NCBI GenBank assembly: GCA_014529385.2
Contig: CM043971.1
Location: 83,061,340 to 83,125,339, forward strand
Source: Adiantum capillus-veneris
Lineage: Eukaryota; Streptophyta; Polypodiopsida; Polypodiales; Pteridaceae
DNA length: 64,000 bases
Direction of reading: 5' to 3'
Under the pieces are notes generated by a model. The model had not been told where the DNA came from and did not search any database. It saw only the letters and a program-made list of their open reading frames with translations. Positions 22,329 through 33,719 of the stretch are shown piece after piece. Made by a program: the position numbers and the translations under genes. Each line of letters opens with the position of its first letter. Position 1 is the first letter of the stretch.

Positions 22329-22569
22329 CACCTTATTAGTGAATTTGGGAATTTCCCACTTCCCACTTTCAAAACAAGCTTAAGATTTGACCATATGGCC
22401 AAATCTTAGCCAAAGTTTTGAGAGCATGGCTCATAAGAGCTTTTCAAGTACTATCTTGTGGAAGTCTTTGGCCTTAAAATATAGTTTGAGATTTATCCAT
22501 ATGGACAAATCTTCAAGACATTGTTGGTTCCCAAATTGGCTCTAAAGTCTCAGACTCTGTAATATGGTT
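22329..22569. mobile_element. Small inverted-repeat element (MITE-like), copy 1
   Basis: About 241 bp, starting CACCTTATTAG and ending TAATATGGT, absent from the same place in unit 3 (near 26190). The flanks CCCTTCAA and TCTTCCAA look like a worn 8-bp target duplication. An 8-bp duplication would suit hAT-type transposase, but the TIR is not a classic hAT end. Confidence 0.6.
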
Positions 22570-22613
22570 TTCTTCCAATACTGACCTCTACATCCGTACA
22601 AAGGGTAACATAG

Positions 22614-22837
22614 CACCATATTAGTCAATTTGGGAACTTCCCAATTCCCACTTGTAAAAGGAGCTTAAGATTCAACCACATGGTCAAATGTTAGCCAATT
22701 TTTTGAGAGCATGGCTCAAAATATCTTCTCAAGTACTACCTTGTGGAAGGATTTGGAGATTTGTCCATATGGCCAAATCTTCAAGATATTGGTGACTCCC
22801 AAATTGTCTGTAAAGTTTCAAACTCTCTAATATGGTG
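22614..22837. mobile_element. Small inverted-repeat element (MITE-like), copy 2
   Basis: About 224 bp with near-perfect ends CACCATATTAG and CTAATATGGTG. It is homologous to the copy 45 bp upstream and absent from unit 3 at GGGAACATGGAG (near 26224). The flanks TAACATAG and TTACATGG suggest an 8-bp duplication with two differences. Confidence 0.7.
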
Positions 22838-23403
22838 TTACATGGAGTTTGCCAAAAGCAACCCATATTTCTACACAAAATCTATTTGGAATGTTTTTTG
22901 ACCCTATGTTAAATGTGCCTGCAAATTTCTTGACCCTAAAGCCTCTTGCAATCCAGAATCATGTGGTTTGATCGTGCCATTTGGTATATTCTCAACCATC
23001 TTGACCTACTTTTCCCTAAAAACCCGTGGACTTTCACCTTTCCCTTATTTGTTCTTGGTTGGGCGGCCAAGCAAATTAGATAGTAATTGCTCAGATTGCC
23101 TTTAACATCTTTCGTGGACTAATGCTGGATATCTTGAAGGATCTAAAATTTGATGAACCCGGGACCTATTTAACCACTTATGCTAATTACAGAGGAGTAA
23201 AGATCATCACTAGCTTACTCAAACTATGTATTGATGAAGATGATTCCCCTTCTTTGAAAAGACCCAATTCTCTTGCTACTTCCAACTCTTTTACTTATTT
23301 TTTGACACCTAGCTCTTCCTCTAATTGAGGGAAGTCTCGTAGCTACACTAGGGGAAGAGGCAGAAACTCCCCAATCAGGAACTTTCTTGAAATGTAATCC
23401 TTG

Positions 23404-23592
23404 ATAAACATGCAGGTTGTTGCGAGCCCATGTGGAAGGAGGTTCCTCGACAAAAAGGCTCCAGGCCAAGACTTTATTTACATGCACTATCTCTTCCATA
23501 ATGTATTTCTCGACTAGATACAACCTTACACTTTTTTGTGAGTGCTTTAACTTGCTTTTTGGCAGTCATAAACTACTAGAAAATTTACTTAT
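23404..23592 (+). pseudogene. PLE ORF2 start, unit 2 copy, cut by (CA)n
   Basis: Reads MQVVASPCGRRFLDKKAPGQ and, after a stop, FCECFNLLFGSHKLLENLL, then enters the CA tract. In unit 3 the same protein continues into the CxC motif and RT. Confidence 0.6.
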
Positions 23593-23594
23593 TG

Positions 23595-23702
<108 letters not shown>

Positions 23703-23799
23703 GTTACTTATGTAGCTAACATTTTTTTGTTACCTAACAACTATGTTTAATTTTTTATAAAAGAAACCCCTAGGCTTGCTCACATATAACTTGGCATTA

Positions 23800-23801
<2 letters not shown>

Positions 23802-23839
<38 letters not shown>
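23802..23839. repeat. Poly(C) tract, about 38 bp
   Basis: An uninterrupted C run about 100 bp after the CA tract. Shorter C runs occupy similar places at 16741, 38351 and 40686. Confidence 0.95.
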
Positions 23840-24633
23840 ATATTAATCCTTATTTTTCTATGGGCACCCACCCATGCTATGACTGGGGTTAGTAACATCC
23901 TACACGCGAACAACTAGCTAAACAAGAATAGTTATGGTGCCTGTTTCCCTCTTGGCTACCCTTGGATAATCCCACCGTGGGATGATACCCCTAAGGAAGA
24001 AGTCAAATAAGCCTAAATGTGGGCATAAAAAAGTCTCATATAACGAGGCCAACTGCACACATCTTAGTTCTGGCTCGTTTTTGACATAGAAGGATGGGGT
24101 ACTATGCTGGTTTTTGTTTTTTGGAAGGTTTGACACCTCGTTCAATAGGTTGATGCGATATACTTGGTGGAAAGATTGGTATAAATATAAAAATAGCTTG
24201 GGACATACAAACTTAAGAAGAGTGATAAAATTAGCCCAAGTGGACTCATATATTTTTTGAGTTTGAAAAACATGGCTGTGTCGGTTATCTTTTACTACCA
24301 AGGAGAAGTTTGGGTTGATAAGAGGTGTTTTAAGGATCTTTTTTTGGTTACTTTATAGCTTCATAGTACTTAAAAAAACTAAAGGAATTAGTGCTTGACA
24401 AATTTGACAAATTATGATATTGAATAGTGAGTTGCTATAGAAAATAAGACACTTGGATTGGAAAGGTTGGTGACCTTATGATAATATGGTTGGTTTAAGG
24501 TACAATTAAAAGACAGGAACAATACTTATAATATAATTTTGGGATAAATAAAACTTTTTTACAAACAATCTGGAATACCTTGAAACACTCTAGACATTGG
24601 TTTTAAGTTAAAAAAGTTGTAAGTTGGACATGG

Positions 24634-24722
24634 ATAACAACTGATATAGTCCATTGACACCTGTAAAACACATCCAAGGCTAACGTATGTGTTGTCTTGT
24701 TTGGATGGATGCAAGTGAGGAC
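24634..24722 (+). ncRNA. Conserved structured PLE motif, copy C
   Basis: Arms CACCTG (24658-24663) and CAAGTG (24712-24717) have one mismatch. The inner helix AACACAT/ATGTGTT is kept. Confidence 0.5.
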
Positions 24723-25197
24723 TCAATCCTTTCTTGGAATTTTTTTGGCTTAAAGAAAATGTTCATCCATGATTACACTCGCTCCTACTGCTTGGGAAGT
24801 ACTTCTACTATCAGTTTATATTGGAATGAGGCTTCATTCTCATAAGCTATGTACAAAGATAATTTTAACATTGAGTTGGTTTTGTACTTATCATTGCCTT
24901 TTCTCTAAAGGCAAATGTCTTTTGAATGTTAAAGTTCAAGCATGTCTTATTATTTAAGTAAAAATAGCTACACACACATCCTATATATAAGGTTTTTTCC
25001 ATACCTTTTGGATAAACCAGGACGCTGGCTTTAGAAACTAGTTTGAATCTTAGTTCTAAGTTGGACCCACACTCTGTAATTCCTTGATTGGTTCTAGTTA
25101 CTTGCTCACGGCTGTCATAGTCTCTGACTTTGCCGATTTAAGGATTGCCGGCCCAACCCGCAAGACTAATTGTGTATATACATATATTTTCTTTCAG

Positions 25198-26773
25198 AAT
25201 TACAAAAAATTTAAAATGGTAGCTCGCATGACAGTAAATTACGACCCATAGAAGCATACAAGGATTTTAGAGCAGATTAGGTTTTACCTAAAGGACCATA
25301 CTCCAGAACAAGCCTTAGTTGTTAGAACTACACCTTTTTTAGCTAGACAGGCCAAATGTTGTGCTACATACTACCATAAGTAATCAATGCCTTAATAAAA
25401 ATTTTGAATATTGCAGACCCTTGCTCTCTCACAAGGCCTGAAATCATCTTCTGAGCCCCTCTCTGTGGAAACCTCTCTTGTCCTCAGATGTATTGGCAGT
25501 TTGGATGCTTCTCAATTAATATATGATTCAACTCTCATTATAGATAAAAATCTATCTATCTTGCACATGTTGTCTTTTAATGATTGGGTCAAGATTCTAC
25601 CCGCTTGGACAAGGACTCCAAAGATGGGGTTAATATGATTTCCCAGTACATAGCCCAATTACCTATACTGTCTGTACAAAATCAACAAGAGCTTGCCCTA
25701 TTCTCTTCTTCTGGGGTTGAACTATCTAACTTTTTAAAAAAATTATGTGGCCTCAATCTTTCTTTTATCAGTACCCCTATTGCTCCAATTATCCCTCACC
25801 GGTACTGCTCCAACTATCCCTCAAACCGGTGGTATCTTTTGTAGAGATAGTGTGGCACTCAAAGTTGTCAAGGAATTTCAAAGTAATCTTTGCTCCCTTA
25901 GTGACTCTAACCTTTTAGAAATGGTACCAAAAATATACAAGGTTTTACCTTTCCTACCAGTTAAAAAAATTGAAATTGAATCCTTTGGTGTGGACCATCA
26001 GCTCTGGGTCCTACCTAACAAAGATTTTCTGGCACCAATTCTTATTGAAACCTGGGTGTATTTGGCTAATGTTCTTGCCTCCACTATTGAGGATTGTAGA
26101 CTCAAAATTCTGAAGAAGGGCAGTTCTTAGACAAAGGAGAACTCATTAAATCCCCTTTAACCTCAAACTTATTGACCATTCCAAATGCTCTTCCAATACA
26201 GGTCTTTACATTCGAACAAAAGGGAACATGGAGTTTGCCAAAAATAATTTGAATTTCTACACAGAATCAATTTGGAATGTGTTTTGACCATATGTTAAAT
26301 GTGCTTGCAAATTTCTTGACCCTAAAGCATCTTGCGAATCCAACTTTATGTGGTTTGACCATGCTATTTGGTTTATCCTCAACCATCTGGACCTACTCTT
26401 CCCCAAAAAACCGGTGGACGTCCATCTATCCCTTATTTGTTCTTGGTTAGGCGGCCAAGCTAAACAAATAGTGATTGCTCAAATTGCTTTCAACATCTTT
26501 CGAGGGCTAATGCTGGATATCCTAAAGGAATTGAAATTTGATGAACCTAGGATATATCTGACTACTTATGCTAACTATAAAGGTGTTAAGATTATCACTG
26601 GTTTTCTCAAGCCATGTATTGAGGATGATGACTCCCCCTCACTAAAAAGACCTAATTCTCTTGCCACCCCCAATTCATTTACTTCATTTAATAGAGGAAA
26701 ACCTCGTAGCTACACTAGAGGAAGAGGCAGAAACACCCTATTCGGCACCTTCTTGACTGATAATCACTTATGA
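25198..26773 (+). pseudogene. PLE ORF1, unit 3 copy (unknown protein with RGRGRN tail)
   Basis: Begins after the acceptor-like TTTCTTTCAG and reads about 520 codons with several breaks. Ordered blocks are MVARMTVNYDP, LEQIRFYLKDH, LALSQGLKSSSEPLSVETSL, FNDWVKILP, LPILSVQNQQELALFSS, GGIFCRDSVALKVVKEFQSN, EIESFGVDHQLWVLPNKDFL, WFDHAIWFILNHLDLLFPKK and LKELKFDEPRIYLTTYANYKG. The C-terminus is GKPRSYTRGRGRNTLFG. I recognise no domain. The basic RGRGRN tail is typical of RNA binding. Stops near 25250, 25380 and 26128 and a frameshift near 25600 make it a pseudogene. Three independent copies end at the same point. Confidence 0.6.
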
Positions 26774-27460
26774 ATATGCAGGTTGCTATGAGCCCATGTG
26801 GAAGGAGACATCTCAACAAAAAAACTTCTTGCAAAGATTATATTTACGAACATTGTCTTTTTCAAAATGGGCTTTTGGATTGGATACACTCTAAGACGCT
26901 TTTTTGTGAGTGTTTTGACTTACTGTTTGGAAACCATGGATTACTTGAATGTGCTTGTGAAAAATTTATCCCGTTTTGTAAATATTTTGATACCTATGGC
27001 ATGCATGTTTGCACTTGTGATCTTAGTGTTATGGAAGATACCACAGTTCAAAAAGTCCTAGCTAAAGGGCTTAATCACATATCTAACTTTCCCAAAAACC
27101 CATATCTTGCTTTATCAACTTTACTTAGCTGTTTAACTGACCTTGTCAGTACTCTCCAAATGGAGAAGACAGTCCTACTGGACTTAGCAAAATATGTGAA
27201 GAAATGTTTTTTCCAAAAAAACTCACTCATACCATGTAGATGGTTGTCTACGGAAAGCTCTTGGATCACACGACAACATTTTCAAAAGCTTTTAAAGAAT
27301 TGGTTCATAGTATGGCTAGATAAAAGCTCCAATTATCCCACTCTTATTTGTAAAAACCTAGCTTGGAAAGCAGCTCACTCTCGGGTTTCTGGGAAGGAAT
27401 TCACACCACTTAATACATCTCATGTGAGGTCATCAATAATATTTCGGGACACTTAGGGAA
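26770..27460 (+). CDS. PLE ORF2 N-terminal region with CxC motif
   Basis: An open stretch of 228 codons whose ATG overlaps the ORF1 stop (ATGA, 26770-26773). It is Cys-rich and contains SPCGRRHLNKKTSCKDYIYEH and FCECFDLLFGNHGLLECAC, with CAC at 26950-26958. YGMHVCTCDLSVMED has CTC at 27010-27018, and VLAKGLNHISNFPKNPY follows. A CxC motif just before the RT is reported for N-terminal-endonuclease PLEs, and KGLNHIS matches the RT lead-in. No GIY-YIG domain was seen upstream. The ATG may not be the native start, because CAG|GTTGC just after it could also be an exon border. Confidence 0.6.
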
Positions 27461-27461
27461 G

Positions 27462-28645
27462 ATGGGATATTTTCTTCAGGATACCAAACTTCCAATACTT
27501 TTTCCCACCTACAAAATTCATAAGCATAAATTCAGATGGATATCTGATGCCTCGAATATTATATTTACTAAAGTTACCAAAGATATCACCCTTTGCCTTG
27601 ACCTTTTACTTGCAAAATTTGAATTTGTCTGTGCTTCCAAGCAAAACATTTGCTATTACTTTCTTCAAATACACTAAAACCCTTTTTGGTTAGTAAAAAA
27701 CTTCACAAAGGTTACTCTTAACCTCCCTAAACATATTTTCCATCTTTTCACATCAAATATTACTCAATGCTATGAGAATATTTCCCTAGAAGGTGATTAA
27801 GGACTGAAAGATGTTCTATCTTAGGTAATTAAACTGGGCTTTAATAATGCTAGGAAGAAGGGTTTCTTCTACATCTCCTAGAAAACATAGATGGATTAAA
27901 AACACACACTCATCTCACCCTTACACTTTGATGAGGAGAAACTATGTTTAAATATATCATGGTTACTTGATAACTTCACTATTCTTATAGGAGGACGATA
28001 CTTTAACCAAAGCCTGGGCATTCCCATGGGCTTTTCCTTCTCACCTCTTATGTGTAATATATACTTAGCCTTTTTTGAATACAAATGGTTTCTCAAAACC
28101 ATGGGTGACAAAAGTAAATATCATAAACTTCCACTATTCAAGCATACATATAGATATATGTATGACATACTAAGCCTCAACAATAGATCATTCTTGGAGA
28201 AGATCAATCATATCTATCCTGTCTGCTTAAAAATTGAACTAACCTATGGAGAAGGGTTTATTACATCAAACGACTTCTTTTCCACTTTGGTACAATTCCT
28301 TAAGTTTTCAATTTCTCTTCATAAATTATGTGTACTAGAGACTATGACCAAAGGTTTTCTTGGAAGAGAGACCTTTTGGATTTCCCACCTATTGAATTCA
28401 TAAAAAAGAACAGTAATAGACCCCACAAAGTTGCTCTTAGTACCTGCATCAGTCTTCTTTACTTGATAGTTTACTCCTCTTCTAAGTACCTCTTGGCATG
28501 GGAAGATATCAAGATACTTATGCATAAATCTTGCCTTAATGGATTCAAAAGAAGTGACATAATTAATAAAATCACACAGTCTCTTTCTCAAAATGATTGG
28601 CCTGGCTTACTTTTTAACCACAATAACCTCATTTCTTTAATAAGG
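27462..28645 (+). pseudogene. PLE reverse transcriptase
   Basis: The enzyme copies element RNA at the target and is related to telomerase. RT motif 1 is KLPILFPTYKIHKHKFRWIS (27483 onward), matching the PLE 'P-x-x-Y-x-x-x-K-I-H-K' signature. After a frameshifted stretch (27678-28000) come GIPMGFSFSPLMCNIYLAFFE (given as GIPMGFSFSPLMCN plus IYLAFFE, 28018 onward) and TYRYMYDILSLNN (28146-28184). There the first catalytic Asp is replaced by Tyr. DYDQRFSWKRDLLDFPP, IEFIKKNSNRPHKVALSTCI and WEDIKILMHKSCL follow in another frame. It is inactive as it stands. Confidence 0.82.
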
Positions 28646-28691
28646 TAGTAGGCCCATTCACAATGGGCCTACTATCTACCCATTGTGTATG
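28646..28691 (+). promoter_or_regulatory. PLE 3'-terminal stem-loops, copy 2
   Basis: A perfect 13-bp hairpin, TAGTAGGCCCATT/AATGGGCCTACTA (28646-28674, loop CAC), starts at the ORF2 stop. An alternative pairing joins CCATTCACAATG (28654-28665) with CATTGTGTATGG (28680-28691), 11 of 12 pairs, and corresponds to the stem at 4792-4830. The two helices exclude each other. Confidence 0.6.
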
Positions 28692-28721
28692 GTGCCTGGG
28701 ACAGAGCGGGTACGCACGTGT

Positions 28722-28828
<107 letters not shown>

Positions 28829-29142
28829 TACTTATGTAGCTAACATTTTTCTGTTCCCTAACAACTATGTTTTGTTTTTTATAAAAGAAACCTAGGCTTA
28901 CTCATATATAACTTGGCTTAAAAAAAACACCCCCGTATTAACCCTATTTTGTCTATGGACACCCACCCATGCTATAACTGGGGTTAGTAACATCCTACAT
29001 GTGAACAACTAGCTAAATAGGAATAGTTATGGTGCTTATTTCCCTCTTTGCTACCCTTGGATAATCCCACCGTGGGATGGTACTCCTAATGAAGAAGTCT
29101 AATAAGCCTAAACGTGGGCATCAAAAAGTCTTGTATAACGAG

Positions 29143-29269
29143 GCTAGCTTCACACCCTGCCTCTTTGCCTCAATATCTCCTCCCTACTGTGTTAATGGCA
29201 CATAGGCTGGCTTCACACCCTGCCTCTTTGCCTCACTCTCTCCTCCCTGCCGTGTTAATGGTGTGTAGG
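29143..29269. repeat. Tandem duplication, two 63-bp units
   Basis: GGCT(A/G)GCTTCACACCCTGC starts at 29143 and again at 29206, with about 88% identity between units. It lies 150-270 bp upstream of the promoter hairpin of unit 4. Confidence 0.85.
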
Positions 29270-29410
29270 AAACTCTGTACACCATGACCTAGCCCCATCA
29301 GAGGCGGCTAGATTTGGTCCCTTAATAAAAGTGGCACCTTGCCAACTCAAGCTTGGATTGATGTAGTATACTGCTCGCTACACTCCATGATTATTCATGC
29401 TCAACCTGCT

Positions 29411-29550
29411 TCTATTTAAATAAGTGAGGGTGCATTTTGCCTCTCACTTAGCCTTGGGTTTGTTGGATTGTGTGAGAGTTTGAAAGAGAGGACTGTGTGT
29501 ATTAATATTTTTTGTGGTGGTATGGAGCTCACAGTGCAACCCACGCAGGT
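29411..29550 (+). promoter_or_regulatory. PLE core promoter, hairpin and mini-exon, unit 4
   Basis: CTATTTAAATA (29412-29422) is followed by the hairpin AAGTGAG/CTCACTT (29422-29449) and ATGGAGCTCACAG at 29522, ending CAG|GT at 29548/29549. It encodes MELTVQPTQ if spliced there. Confidence 0.5.
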
Positions 29551-30478
29551 CAGTAATTGACTTAAAATCACTCTTATATTATAGTATGATAATCTCTCTT
29601 TGAAATGGTGGTTCTAAGGTGATGTAAGCACCTCTGCTCGTACCTCGATAAGACACATTTATCAAAAATTTGTGGTAAATGCATGACTATTTGGTAAAAT
29701 GGGCTTGGTAAGGCCCACATAGTAGAGGCTGATAGAAATTTTTGACAGTGAGGCGAATGGCACAAATGGCTATCTTTTGGCTCTGTATATGTGTAATAAA
29801 CACTTGGAATGCTTGATTATTAGATGAATAGGCTGATTTAAAAGCACATGGGATAGTTCCTTTCCTTAATAGGTGTTGGGTTGAAGGAAAAACTATGAAG
29901 GGTTTTTCTGTTCCTAACCCGCTTTTTGACATTGCTATGCACCTTGGTCTAAGTGATGCATAATTGAAACTTGCTATAGCTTGTTGTTGCTAAGCCCTGC
30001 GTAGATGAAACAAACTATATATTCTTAGTTTGGTTTGGTACCCTTCTTACCCTAATAAAGAAACCACACATGGTGAAGGAGTGTTTCATTACTCGCGATT
30101 GATATGTTTTGCCCATACTATAGATGTGACCTCTTCATATTGATTGGACTCTGATAGTATTGTACACAACTTCGGTATTGGGTAATTAGTAGGACCTCCT
30201 ACCTTATGGTACTAAAAAACACCAGTGATGTGATTTCTGTCTGTTTTTCAAACTCTGTATCTGACGTGTAGAAAACTCTGCATACTTCTGCGTGGTCTAA
30301 TGGGGTTTTGCTTCCCTTGTGCCATTTTGGGATTGTTGCACTTGCTGAAAATCTCGCTTACTGTCTTATGTAGCATGACATCTGGAATATCCGCTGAGAG
30401 GGCTATAAACAAATATGGATATTTGTTAAGATTTTTTGCTAGACAAGCTGTAAAAGGATTTTTTTGATGCATTAACAT
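29551..30478 (+). other. Noncoding region of PLE unit 4
   Basis: AT-rich, with no gene recognised. Antisense frames of up to 108 codons are present but show no domain. It is absent from unit 3. Confidence 0.4.
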
Positions 30479-30885
30479 CTTAGTTCTGGCTCGTTTTTGA
30501 CATAAAAGGATGGGGTACTGTGTTGGTTTTTGTTTTTTGGAAGGTTTGACACCTCGTTCAATAGGTTGATGCAATATATTTGATGGAAAGATTGGTATAA
30601 ATATACAATATAACTAGGGACATACAAACTTAAGAAGAATGATTCAATTATCCCAAGTGGATTGATATAATTTTTTTTGAAAAACATGGCCGAGTTGGTT
30701 ACCTTGTAGTACCAATTAGAAGTTTGGGTTGATAAGAGGTGTTTTAAGGATCTTTTTTTGGTTACTTTATTACTTCACAATACTTAAAAAAACTAAAGGA
30801 ATTAGTGCCAGAAAAATATGACAAAACATGATATTGAATAGTGAGTTGCTATAGAAAATAAGACACTTGGATTTGAAAGTGCTAC

Positions 30886-30982
30886 CATATACATGTGGTA
30901 GTGATGTGTGTGAACACACTAGGATCGCCGGGGCATTTTTTTCCTCTTTAGGAGGTTTTTTCCCAGTGCATTGTATATACGT
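30886..30982. mobile_element. Unknown insertion X, left piece
   Basis: TGCTACCATATACATGTGG starts right after TTTGAAAG and is not part of the PLE, as the comparison with unit 3 at 24468 shows. The right piece is 37146-37382. Together they total about 330 bp, split by the Ty3 element. The flanking GAAAG may be its target duplication. AATTCGTATCAAAGCACG near 37272 resembles a tRNA-Met primer site, so X may be part of an LTR element. Confidence 0.45.
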
Positions 30983-31103
30983 TGTAAAGACATGGGTCCT
31001 ATGGGCAACGCCACCGGCACGGCCGGACAATGTACGCTAGGGGGAAGCTATAAGATAGCACGGTTGGGTGGAGACTAGCACATGCATTACCATCGCCCTT
31101 TCA
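30983..31103 (+). repeat. 5' LTR of chromovirus 2, 121 bp
   Basis: TGTAAAGACATGGGTCC to CCCTTTCA, matching 37020-37145. It is unusually short for a gypsy LTR. Confidence 0.88.
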
Positions 31104-31104
31104 T

Positions 31105-31116
31105 TGGTATCCGAGC
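31105..31116 (+). promoter_or_regulatory. Primer binding site of chromovirus 2
   Basis: TGGTATCCGAGC differs at one base from the initiator-Met consensus TGGTATCAGAGC. A second copy (TGGTATCCGAGC, 31375-31386) follows the duplicated LTR segment. Confidence 0.75.
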
Positions 31117-31259
31117 TATTTTTGGAGAAGGGGAAAAGCGGGTTGCATGTGCATGCGACGTGCTACTTCTCTTCCACGTTCCATAGACAACGACATCTCC
31201 ACTGTGCAAGCAAAAAGAAGGCAGGCACAATTTCCTATGTGCAGCGCGCAGGCAGACAG

Positions 31260-31530
31260 CTGGGTCCTATGGACAAGGCCACCGGCACGGTCGGACAATG
31301 TGTACGCTAGGGGGAGGCTATAAGATAGCACAGTTGGGTAAAGACTAGCACATGCATTACCACCGTCCTTTCACTGGTATCCGAGCTATTTTTGGAGAAG
31401 AAAAAAAGCGGGTTGCATGTGCATGCGAACGTGCTGCTTCTCTTCTACGTTCCACAGACAATGACGTCTCCGCTGTGTAGCAAAAAGAAGGCAGGTACAA
31501 TTTCTTGTGTGCAGTGCACGCAGGCAACAA
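31260..31530 (+). repeat. Tandem duplication of LTR end, primer site and leader
   Basis: The segment from TGGGTCCTATGG (31261) through the LTR terminus at 31373, the primer site and the leader up to about 31530 repeats 30991-31260 with a 270-bp shift and about 90% identity. The element therefore carries two LTR-end/primer-site modules in tandem at its 5' end. Confidence 0.8.
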
Positions 31531-32187
31531 CAACCAATCGCCCCATCTATGCCCTCCACAATGGGCGACCAAGGCAAACTCAACCGGCAACTCTACGACA
31601 TTGAAGCTCCAAAGGCTTCCGTTGGCGCCCTTAGCTACGCGCGTAGGAAGGCTTTCTTAACCCTTGCATGAAGGAGGGTTGAATCCACCCCATGAGGATA
31701 AGAGGCCAACATTTTACCATCAAGCTATTGACCCTTGTAGTGTATAACAAGGAAAGATAATATACTTCTGTTGAAAAGAAAACTAGAAGGAAAGGGAAAG
31801 CTTCAAACTTCAAGGAAGTAGTTTCACCCTTCCTTTTCACTTCTTGGAGGAAGGCAAGTTTTCCTCCAAAAATTCTTTTTTCCTCAAGGAGGTAGCTTCA
31901 AATTGAACAAAAGCCTTCACAAAAATGATGAGTTTTTGTGAAGAATCAACAAAGGTGTTCTTACGACCAACGACACATGAAGCGCTACAATTTTCGCAAG
32001 GGGAGATTCGCATGCACCGCAAATCGCGGAGCATACAAAACACAAAGACTTCAATTTCACAAGGTACAAGTTGACGTTTTTTTTTTCTCTCTTTATATTA
32101 GTATGTGTTTACCATGGACATTGAGTACATCCCACCTACACACGTTTGATTTTGAGCATGTAGATCAAAATCAGGAACACCAAGGGT

Positions 32188-33170
32188 GTGCTTGACACTA
32201 ATATGCATGATGACGATGATCTAGGAGATCATGGCCTTGTAGATATGGTTGCTTTCAAGACTTTGGAAAATCACCATAGTGTACTTGAACGCAACTTCTC
32301 TGCACTCAATGCAAATGTTACCAATCTTATGGAGTTACTTGTGAAATTTATGAATTCACAGACGGCTCAAGGAGCCACAAGTGGCACGGTTCAAGGGAAC
32401 CAAGCTCACACGACTCAAGGAGTCCAAGAGACAAGTGCTTTAGAAGATGCAAAAGGTAGCAATGCATTACTTAAGAATATCACCATTCCCAAGTTTCACG
32501 GGGAAGAGCGTGATCACAACAAGGATGTGGTCAATACGTTCTTACCAAATGGAGTGATATTCATAGATTGAGACACACCCTAGATATAAAGACGGCTGCG
32601 GAAACAAGTCTATCTCTTAAAGGCAAGGCCTATAAGTGATGGATGACATTTCCAATAGATGCTTGTCCTCCGTCTTGGGTTGCGTTTCAAGCTTCTTTCT
32701 CCAAAGAGTTTTTGGACTCCAATGAAGAAGATAAGAATTGGTTAGCATGGGATGCATGACGCAAGTCTGGCCTCTCTCTCACACAGTACCTTCCAAAGTA
32801 TCGAGAAATCATATCAAAACTAGAAAGTCTAAATGAATTCCAAAAGATACGGGGTTTTAATAGGGATCTTGACAAAGACTATCGTCCTCATGTCAAGACC
32901 CAACATCCAAAAACTTTGGAAGAAGCCATCAGTCATGCCCAAAGATATGATGATGACCAAGAGAGGAAAGAAAACGTTCCCTACTCTAAGAATAATTTTG
33001 CTAAGAGTAATGTGGCTAAGAGCCAATGGCGAGGTAGATCTCCCACATGTTCCAAGAGGAATAAGAGACAATCTATCTCTCCACGCCTGCAAGAGGCTAA
33101 GAAGCCTAAGCAATCACAAGATACTCCACGGAGGTCTCTCAACACTGCCGATTTTGAGTGTGTGAAGAAA
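32188..33170 (+). pseudogene. gag: Gag of chromovirus 2
   Basis: Starts MLDTNMHDDDDLGDHGL at 32188, with a coiled-coil-like ENHHSVLERNFSALNANVTNL segment (given in parts: ENHHSVLERNF, SALNANVTNLMELL). IPKFHGEERDHNKDVVNTFL begins the capsid domain, and a TGA follows at 32569. The capsid continues in other frames (LTQYLPKYREIISKLESL, near 32780). The related element at 45.8-44.8 kb gives a cleaner version. The capsid shell role is known for the family. Confidence 0.7.
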
Positions 33171-33590
33171 CACAAGTTGTGTTTTAAATGTCTTTCGGAC
33201 CAACATAACAAGAAAGATTGTCCTCTTTTGCAAGGCAAAGAAAAGGCCATGCACACGGTGCAACGCCTCACATTAGATTCATCTCCTAAATATTGTGCTG
33301 TAGAGGTTCTTCATATGGAAGAAAAGCACAAGTGTTGTGTGCATGCTTCAATGTGGCAGCCCACCTTTGGCCCCCATGGTTTGATTCGCATGCATGGTAC
33401 TATTAACGAACAACGTGTTCGTATTTTAGTGGATGATGGTGGAACTCATAACTTCTTGAACTATAAGCTAATCAAGAAATTGAAGCTTACACAAACTCCC
33501 TGCTCTCACAAGTATGTGGTGGAGCAGATGTCTGGGAATGATAAAGAAGTATGGAACACGGTAGTTCAAGGGGTTGAGATTATTGTTTAA
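32916..33590 (+). pseudogene. Nucleocapsid knuckle and protease of chromovirus 2
   Basis: A 224-codon open stretch with a CCHC knuckle CFKCLSDQHNKKDC (near 33181-33222) and a retropepsin-like region. The protease has RVRILVDDGGTHNFLNYKL near 33415. Its DDG replaces the usual DSG/DTG, as in many plant chromoviruses ('VDDGATHSF'). A TAA at 33588 breaks it before the [20 protein letters not shown] motif. Confidence 0.75.
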
Positions 33591-33719
33591 GATCATACGA
33601 TGACCCTTGACTTCCAAGTTATGAACATGGACCGTGCTGATGTAGTTTTAGGACGGGAGTGGCTGCATGGTTTAGGAAACACATAGCACACTAGTTATGA
33701 ACACAACTCCTTATCCTTT

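Larger units (their letters stand above)
21364..23398 (+). pseudogene. PLE ORF1, unit 2 copy with two small insertions
   Basis: The upstream border TTTCCTTTCAG|GACC at 21358-21367 looks like a splice acceptor. Blocks include LTARMRVKHNPKNHT and then a 189-codon open stretch (21482-22051). That stretch runs from AIRTRPFLARKAKYCITYY through SLDASQLIYDLAL and FNDWVKVLATLDKDSKEGV to GGIFCRDSATL. After frameshifts come ESFGVDHQLWVLPNKAF (near 22110) and MLDILKDLKFDEPGTYLTTY (23122 onward). It ends GRGRNSPIRNFLEM plus TAA near 23396. I do not recognise a domain. The Arg/Gly tail suggests nucleic-acid binding. Confidence 0.55.

Noticed and set aside
24769-24957. Possible GIY-YIG endonuclease (SVYIGMRLHS)
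   Set aside because: YIG is present by chance in one copy only. No GIY partner, Arg or Glu of the active site, and the frame is not conserved in units 2 or 4.
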